From Deltaproteobacteria bacterium (GTDB taxonomy: Bacteria; Desulfobacterota; SM23-61), in assembly GCA_029857975.1 (NCBI GenBank), contig JAOUFX010000039.1, forward strand, positions 1 through 10,936: 10,936 nt of DNA, in the 5' to 3' direction. The first letter of the stretch is position 1. Each line of letters begins with the position of its first letter. Position numbers and translations under genes: made by a program. A model generated the notes under the pieces. That model was not told where the DNA came from and ran no database searches. It was given only the letters and a program-made list of their open reading frames with translations. Positions 6,686-10,936 of the stretch are shown piece by piece.

Positions 6686-7737
6686 CTACTGGAGGATTTT
6701 GAGAAGGATCAAAGTAAAGTAGCTCAAAAGAACCAAGGTCACATGACCTTGGATGGCCCGGAGGTTGCGGACCTGGTAATCTCCCAGCCCTAACCGCCGT
6801 TTGAGATCCTTGATCATCTGCTCGATATTCCAACGGTGGGCGTAGAACTTTACGATTTCCAAGGCTGGCAGAAGAAAGTTAGTAGAAACCAGGTAGCGGA
6901 TTTTCCGGATTTTCTTCCGTTTCTCTTTGACAATGACTACCGCAACCGGCCCCAAACCTTTCACCAGGACGATAAATTTGGCGATCTTTAACGTTTTGTT
7001 CTTCCCATAAAGGAAGGCCGAAACTTCCCGAAAAGCCGATGTTCGGGAAGTGAGTTAGACAACGGATGTCTGCTTTCCCTTAACCCAGACGGCGGAATTG
7101 GATTTCAGCTGAGAGATCATATGATAGCCACAATTCAGGCAAAGCAGAGCCAATTCTTTACACCAGTACCAGCTATCGGCCGGAACATAGAGTTTGCAGG
7201 CCATGGGCAAGCACAGATTTTGGAGGATCCTTTTCGCCGGGGTGATTTTGGTCTGGAAGGATGCGCATCCCTTTGCCCCTTTGGGATGGTAGAGGCGGGA
7301 CCCCAAGGGCAAGGGAGCCTTTTTATAGAGGAGGGCCGCCAGAACCCATTGGTGGCCAAAGACATTAGCAGGTTCTGGGCATGATCCCTATACCAAGCGC
7401 AGCCGGGAATCTTCTTTCCCGTTTTTTTGATAATCGTATTGTCCAGGAGGAGAAAGACCACGGAGCGGGCTTTAATCTTGAGGGTCTGGAAAAATTTTTG
7501 GAAGGCCAGGGCCAAGACCTCATCCCTGGCCCAGGCATTCTTTCCCAGGAACCGGGTGAAAACTGGAGAGGGATCGGGAAAGAAAAGAGCGAGCCAAAGA
7601 TTGGACCATGGAGGAGGTGTGCCCTTCTTTTTCCAGTTGGATGAAGCCAAGAATGAAAGAAGAATAGAGTTTGAAAGAGGGGCTTGAAATAGCTTCCTCG
7701 AACCAGGATAATATGAATTGGACATCTTATTGGGCAT
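6686..7737 (-). pseudogene. IS4/IS701-like DDE transposase with frameshift and internal stop
   Basis: The first Asp is in LLDNTIIKKTGKKIPG, the second in VPADSWYWCKEL, and the Glu in WNIEQMIKDLKRRLGLGDY near the C-terminus: the IS4-superfamily D-D-E pattern with the HRWxIE signature. The frame from 7737 is correct as far as HAQNLL. At about 7366-7372 it should switch frame, where NVFGHQWVLAALLYKKAPLP continues the protein. The second frame meets a TAA at 7055-7057 but resumes unchanged (LTSRTSAFREVSAFLYGKN) to the TAG at 6686-6688. The start is also doubtful: ATG 7750 has AAGGAG eight bases upstream but stops after MRFQNAQ, whereas ATG 7737 is in frame but lacks a ribosome site, suggesting a third lesion near 7730. 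Not functional as read. Confidence 0.85.
7023..7051. repeat. Perfect 10-bp inverted repeat inside the transposase gene
   Basis: ACTTCCCGAA (7023-7032) and TTCGGGAAGT (7042-7051) are exact inverted copies separated by nine bases. It lies within coding sequence (LTSRTSAFREVSAF) and only four bases from the in-frame TAA at 7055-7057. Confidence 0.6.
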
Positions 7738-7748
7738 TTTGGAATCGC

Positions 7749-7822
7749 ATAGGCTGTTCTCCTTTCCGGGTTAATTTAAAACTTTGAGGTTTTATTAACC
7801 TATTATAAAGGGAACAGCCTAT
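7749..7822 (-). promoter_or_regulatory. IS leader hairpin covering the transposase start
   Basis: ATAGGCTGTTC (7749-7759) and GAACAGCCTAT (7812-7822) are exact 11-bp inverted copies. On the minus-strand transcript the inner arm contains the last base of the AAGGAG site (7764-7759), the spacer and the first two bases of ATG 7750-7748. A transcript entering from outside the element would fold and mask the start. A transcript from the element's own predicted promoter would lack the outer arm. Hairpin protection against read-through is known for IS10 and IS50; its operation here is inferred. Confidence 0.5.
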
Positions 7823-7830
7823 ATTTTTAA
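7802..7830 (-). promoter_or_regulatory. Predicted transposase promoter
   Basis: On the minus strand TTAAAA (7830-7825) is followed 17 bases later by a perfect TATAAT (7807-7802). The expected start is near 7795, downstream of the outer hairpin arm and upstream of the AAGGAG at 7764-7759. AT-richness makes chance matches common, but spacing and position fit well. Confidence 0.5.
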
Positions 7831-7833
7831 CTA

Positions 7834-7852
7834 TTAAAAATACAAGACTTCA
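7834..7852 (-). repeat. IS right terminal inverted repeat
   Basis: Read on the minus strand, TGAAGTCTTGTATTTTTAA mirrors the left end at 6508-6526. The GT2 gene's ATG lies 15 bp beyond it. Confidence 0.7.
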
Positions 7853-7867
7853 CTTATTAATCAGTTT

Positions 7868-8983
7868 ATGAAAGCTTTTTACCCTCCAGAAAGTCGTATG
7901 AAGGATAGTCCGATATGGAAGAAGGGGGAAAGAATTAAGGATTTTGGAAAAAAAAATTCTTGTTCCAATAACCCACTGCCACTTAGTGTAATAATTTGCA
8001 CCTTCAACCGTGCAGGATTGCTTAAAATGGCACTTGAGAGCCTCGTTAAACAAACATTGAGTAAGGCGGACTACGAGGTTATCATAATCGATGATGGTTC
8101 TTCTGATTCCACAAAAGAGACCGTGGATTCGTTTTTTGAGCGACTTCCAATAAAGTATTTTTATCAAAATAATGCAGGTCTTGCTTCTGCCAAGAAGCAT
8201 GGAATTTATGCAGCTCAGGGGAAAATACTCCTTTTTGGGGACGATGATGACATAGCAATGCCAAATCTTTTAGAGGAACATGTTAAAACTCATCGGGAAT
8301 ACCCTGAAGATAATTACGCAGTATTGCATTACACTACTTGGTCACCAAATCTTTTAATTACACCATTAATGCATTTTGTCGTAGAGGTGGGTTGTTTTCT
8401 ATTTTCATATCCCCATATAAAACATGGAGATATTCTTGATTATACATATTTTTGGGGAGGAAGATCTTCTTGTAAGAGGTCTTTTTTGATAAATTATGGA
8501 GTGTTTAATCCAGTTTTTCATTTTGGCTGTGAAGATATTGAACTTGGATACCGCCTTTCCAAGAAGGGTTTAAAGGTCGTCTACAATGGCCTAGCAGTTG
8601 CTAAAATGGTTAGACCTATTACGTTTGACGGTTTTTGCCAACGCCTTATAAAACAAGGAAGGTCTCAATATATTTTTAGCACCTTGCATAACGAACCAGA
8701 AGTTCATAGGTGGGCAGAGGTTATGGGAGTCGAGGAAAAGTGGATTAATATCAGGGCCATCTATGAAGCAAAAATCAGATCAGCAAGGGAATTGGATAGG
8801 ATTGTCAACATGAAACTAAAACATCATCTCGATTTAGATGATTTAACAATGAGACTTTTATACAGAGCATACTGGTGGACGTTTAAGTCATGTAAAATAA
8901 GAGGCATCGTGGAAGCAAAGGAAGAATCGCAGCAAAAAGCATCTGCAAATCAATATGAAAAATCACCTAAGAATTCCCTTTAA
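7868..8983 (+). CDS. GT2-family glycosyltransferase
   Basis: 371 residues. A classical GT-A inverting domain: LSVIICTFNRAGLLKMALES (39-58), YEVIIIDDGSSDST (69-82), a GLASAKKHGI segment (104-113), the metal-binding LLFGDDDDIAMP (121-132) and the catalytic-base region FGCEDIELGYRLSKKGLKV (219-237). A basic, helical C-terminal tail follows (about 290-371). It would transfer one sugar to a surface-glycan precursor; the substrate is unknown. The start is uncertain: ATG 7868 lies 15 bp from the IS end with no ribosome site, ATG 7898 (MKDSPIWKK) is an alternative, and the frame is open back across the IS boundary to 7838. The IS may therefore have replaced the original 5' end or promoter, but the catalytic domain starting at residue 39 is complete. 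Confidence 0.88.
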   Translation: MKAFYPPESRMKDSPIWKKGERIKDFGKKNSCSNNPLPLSVIICTFNRAGLLKMALESLVKQTLSKADYEVIIIDDGSSDSTKETVDSFFERLPIKYFYQNNAGLASAKKHGIYAAQGKILLFGDDDDIAMPNLLEEHVKTHREYPEDNYAVLHYTTWSPNLLITPLMHFVVEVGCFLFSYPHIKHGDILDYTYFWGGRSSCKRSFLINYGVFNPVFHFGCEDIELGYRLSKKGLKVVYNGLAVAKMVRPITFDGFCQRLIKQGRSQYIFSTLHNEPEVHRWAEVMGVEEKWINIRAIYEAKIRSARELDRIVNMKLKHHLDLDDLTMRLLYRAYWWTFKSCKIRGIVEAKEESQQKASANQYEKSPKNSL

Positions 8984-8999
8984 ATAAAACTCTGAAAAC

Positions 9000-9709
9000 G
9001 TTGCCACAAGAAGATATGCACAAAGAGGAGACGGAATTCGGTCATAGATAAAGTTGTAAAATTATGGAACGAAAATGAGGATAAACCTTTTATATAATCT
9101 GAAAAAAAATTCTCTGCAAAGGGTAAGAGGTCTAATTTTCATATTGAAACCGATTCACTCGATGGCTTATACGCGGAAAACGCCTCTATGATTGTCCATA
9201 TTCCCAAGGTGTTATATTCTTGGTGAATAGTTAATCAGTGATGTTCTAAGATAAGGTCAAATCCTACGCCAATCTGTCTGTAAAAAAGGCGATAAAAGAT
9301 GAATTAAAAAGGATAGAGATTGAGGCTGACGTCCTTAAGGGGACCGTTTATTGGCTATTATAGGGTTAAGAATATTAGTCCTGAGAATCCTTTGTTTAGA
9401 TGATCATTCCTATAAATGATCATACATAGATGGATTCAATCCATCAGGCATAAAACTGAGTATGATAATTACGAAATTCTCATTCTTGAAAATAACAGCG
9501 GGTACTCCAAGACCTTCAGGTTTGATAAGGAGATAAAGTTAGATCCAAATGACAGGATTATAAGATACGATAAGCATTTTAACCACTCAAAGATTAACAA
9601 CAATGCTTTATCCCTGATAGATTCTGAATATATTATCTTTGTAATAACGATACTGAGGTTATCTGACATGAGTGGAAGCGACGTTAAAGCATATATAGAA
9701 TTCGACTGA
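9000..9709 (+). pseudogene. GT2 glycosyltransferase pseudogene, multiple frameshifts and stops
   Basis: Pieces of one protein run in order through changing frames. 9041-9223: VIDKVVKLWNENEDKPFI, a TAA, then KRSNFHIETDSLDGLYAENA and IVHIPKVLYSW. 9250-9360: SYANLSVKKAIKDELKRIEI followed by EADVLKG. 9353 onward: GYYRVKNISPENPL. 9416-9709: HKTEYDNYEILILENNS, IIRYDKHFNHSKINNNALSL and DSEYIIF, after which a one-base shift at about 9641 gives NNDTEVI (9643-9663), the metal-binding motif of rhamnosyltransferase-type GT2 enzymes. 'HIPKVLYxW' followed by a second GT2 domain with 'YSKINN' and 'NNDTEV' is typical of two-domain GT2 proteins. At least four lesions make it non-functional. The 3' half of the second domain is missing. 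Confidence 0.75.
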
Positions 9710-9722
9710 ATTGAGGGTCTTG

Positions 9723-10936
9723 ATGACTTATAGTAGATTTCATGACAAAATCCTTCCCCCTAATACGAAAAGAAGGCTGTTGGCCAAAATATTTTCTGAC
9801 ATAGTATTACATCCAAGGAAACTGCTTTGGAATTTGAATAAAAGAAATTTTAGTAAATTCATATATTATTTTAGGACAACAGATCCAACAGTGTTGGAGG
9901 AAAAGGTAAGGAGAAAGATTTCCGAAACCTCGATATTAACATCGGATCTAAAAGGTAAAACAAAATCTATTAAAAATATTAAACTTGAAGAAGTGGAATT
10001 TCTTGAATTCCCTCGATTCCAGCAACCGGTAGTTTCAGTCATAATTCCGGTGTGGAATAAATGGGAATATACATATAATTGTCTATGTTCATTATTAAAA
10101 TATACGGATAAAGTACCATACGAAATTATAATTGTTAATAATGCCTCGGATGATGAAACGCCTCAAATGCTTGCGAAAGTAAGGAATATTTGGGTGATAA
10201 ATAATGAGACCAATTTTGGTTTCACTGAGGCCTGTAATATAGGGGCAAAAGCATCCACAGGCGAGTTCCTATTGTTTTTGAATAATGATACCGAGGTAAG
10301 GAAAGGCTGGCTAAGTGCAATGATTAATTTGGCTAAAATAGACAAATCGATTGGTTTAATTGGGGGAAAATTGATTTATCCCGATGGAAAATTGCAAGAA
10401 GCTGGAGGGATAGTGTGGAATGATCCTGAGAATCTCGCCTTTATTTATGGAAAGTATGATGATCCGAATAAATGGGAGTATAACTTCGTTAAAGAGGTCG
10501 ATTATTGTTCAGGAGCATGTATACTGGTCAGGAAGGATTTGTTTAAAAAAGTGGGGTTATTTGATACACGATTTGCTCCTGCGTATTTCGAGGATACAGA
10601 TTTGGCTTTTCGTATAAGAGAATTAGGGTATAAAGTAATGTATCAGCCAAAGGCTGAAATTATACATTTTGAGGGTTTGAGTGCCGGTACAGATACCTTA
10701 CAAGGTGTGAAGAAATATCAGATTGTAAACCAGAATAAATTTTATGATAAATGGCGATCGGTGTTAGAAAATGGACATTTTCCTTCCGGAAAGGAGATTT
10801 TTTCCGCGCAAGATCGGTCAAAAGGAAAAAAGGTAATCCTTTTTATTGATCATTATATTCCTCATTATGATAAAGATGCAGGCTCTTTTATAACATTTGA
10901 ATATTTAAAGATTTTCATAGGGATGGGTTTTAAGGT
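9723..10936 (+). CDS. GT2-GT4 fusion glycosyltransferase, runs off the window end
   Basis: 404 complete codons without a stop. Residues 1-20 are a linker (DKILPPNTKRRLL). The GT2 domain has VVSVIIPVWNKWEYT (103-117), YEIIIVNNASDDET (133-146), LLFLNNDTEVRKGW (183-196), GGKLIYPDGKLQEAGG (214-229) and the catalytic FEDTDLAFRIRELGY (289-303). From 369, KKVILFIDHYIPHYDKDAGS opens a GT4 domain cut by the window edge. The protein should add two sugars or add and extend one residue of a surface glycan. ATG 9723 is not a natural start: the frame is open from 9699 and reads NSTELRVLMTYSRFHDKI, the degenerate form of the NSxGW linker, preceded by TAG 9696-9698. The gene is therefore probably the 3' remainder of a longer one, possibly continuous with the GT2 pseudogene just upstream. 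Confidence 0.88.
   Translation, partial: MTYSRFHDKILPPNTKRRLLAKIFSDIVLHPRKLLWNLNKRNFSKFIYYFRTTDPTVLEEKVRRKISETSILTSDLKGKTKSIKNIKLEEVEFLEFPRFQQPVVSVIIPVWNKWEYTYNCLCSLLKYTDKVPYEIIIVNNASDDETPQMLAKVRNIWVINNETNFGFTEACNIGAKASTGEFLLFLNNDTEVRKGWLSAMINLAKIDKSIGLIGGKLIYPDGKLQEAGGIVWNDPENLAFIYGKYDDPNKWEYNFVKEVDYCSGACILVRKDLFKKVGLFDTRFAPAYFEDTDLAFRIRELGYKVMYQPKAEIIHFEGLSAGTDTLQGVKKYQIVNQNKFYDKWRSVLENGHFPSGKEIFSAQDRSKGKKVILFIDHYIPHYDKDAGSFITFEYLKIFIGMGFK

Larger units (their letters stand above)
6508..7852 (-). mobile_element. IS4/IS701-like insertion sequence, about 1345 bp, inactivated
   Basis: The boundaries are set by imperfect terminal inverted repeats (TGAAGTCTTG at each end). It contains one transposase gene on the minus strand with a stop and one or more frameshifts. 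It separates the DUF707-like gene from the next GT2 gene, both on the + strand, and probably splits one glycosyltransferase operon. I could not find a convincing target duplication: three bases TTA lie on each side one base out from the repeats, which is too little to rely on. Confidence 0.75.

Noticed and set aside
7121..7687. Three + strand frames of 86-87 codons
   Set aside because: Antisense of the IS4-like transposase gene.
6503..7856. Target-site duplication of the IS4-like element
   Set aside because: Only TTA is shared on the two sides, offset by one base from the terminal repeats; too short to claim.

Overview
This window is a stretch of cell-surface polysaccharide (O-antigen, capsule or exopolysaccharide type) glycosyltransferase genes that has been heavily invaded and eroded by insertion sequences. 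The family content suggests a Gram-negative environmental bacterium. The IS21 element with a small Cys-containing companion gene, and the long glycosyltransferase fusions with an 'NSxGW...DKI.P.N.KRR' linker, are a combination I associate with Desulfobacterota or Nitrospirota-like genomes. That placement is weak: there is no rRNA or housekeeping gene here. The left third (about 270-3420) and the transposase at 6686-7737 are visibly more GC-rich than the AT-rich glycosyltransferase DNA, as expected for imported elements.

Layout. 1-267: no gene recognised, one long stem-loop. 268-645: small Cys-rich gene broken by a TAG. 509-672: three copies of a 17-bp repeat at the left end of an IS21-like element, the first two lying inside the small gene's reading frame. 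729-2730: istA (one frameshift) and istB (cut off after about 204 codons). 2731-3497: an oppositely oriented IS481/IS3-like transposase relic whose 3' end is missing and which abuts istB directly. 3533-4003: N-terminal relic of an IS1380-like transposase, minus strand. 4066-5773: a glycosyltransferase gene whose upstream part is spread over three frames and whose GT4 domain is intact. 5773-6495: intact putative glycosyltransferase (DUF707-like), overlapping the GT4 gene by one base. 6508-7852: a complete-looking IS4/IS701-like element with imperfect terminal inverted repeats and a damaged transposase on the minus strand. 7868-8983: intact GT2 glycosyltransferase starting 15 bp after the IS end. 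About 9000-9710: a GT2 pseudogene in several frames. 9723 to the window end (open): a GT2 domain, a linker and the start of a GT4 domain.

How they fit together. The GT4, DUF707-like, GT2 and GT2-GT4 proteins would each add one sugar to a lipid-linked or membrane-associated glycan on the cytoplasmic side. The partial protein at 9723 and the GT4 protein at 4370 share the same linker and the same start of the GT4 domain, so they descend from a common type of multidomain glycosyltransferase. All four ISs are damaged. Intact glycosyltransferase frames remain between the breaks.

I did not find a clearly new defence or regulatory system. The observations most worth following up are the IS21 end repeats that double as in-frame codons of the small companion gene, the IS leader whose outer hairpin arm lies upstream of its own predicted promoter, and the evidence that neighbouring fragments were once long multidomain glycosyltransferases.
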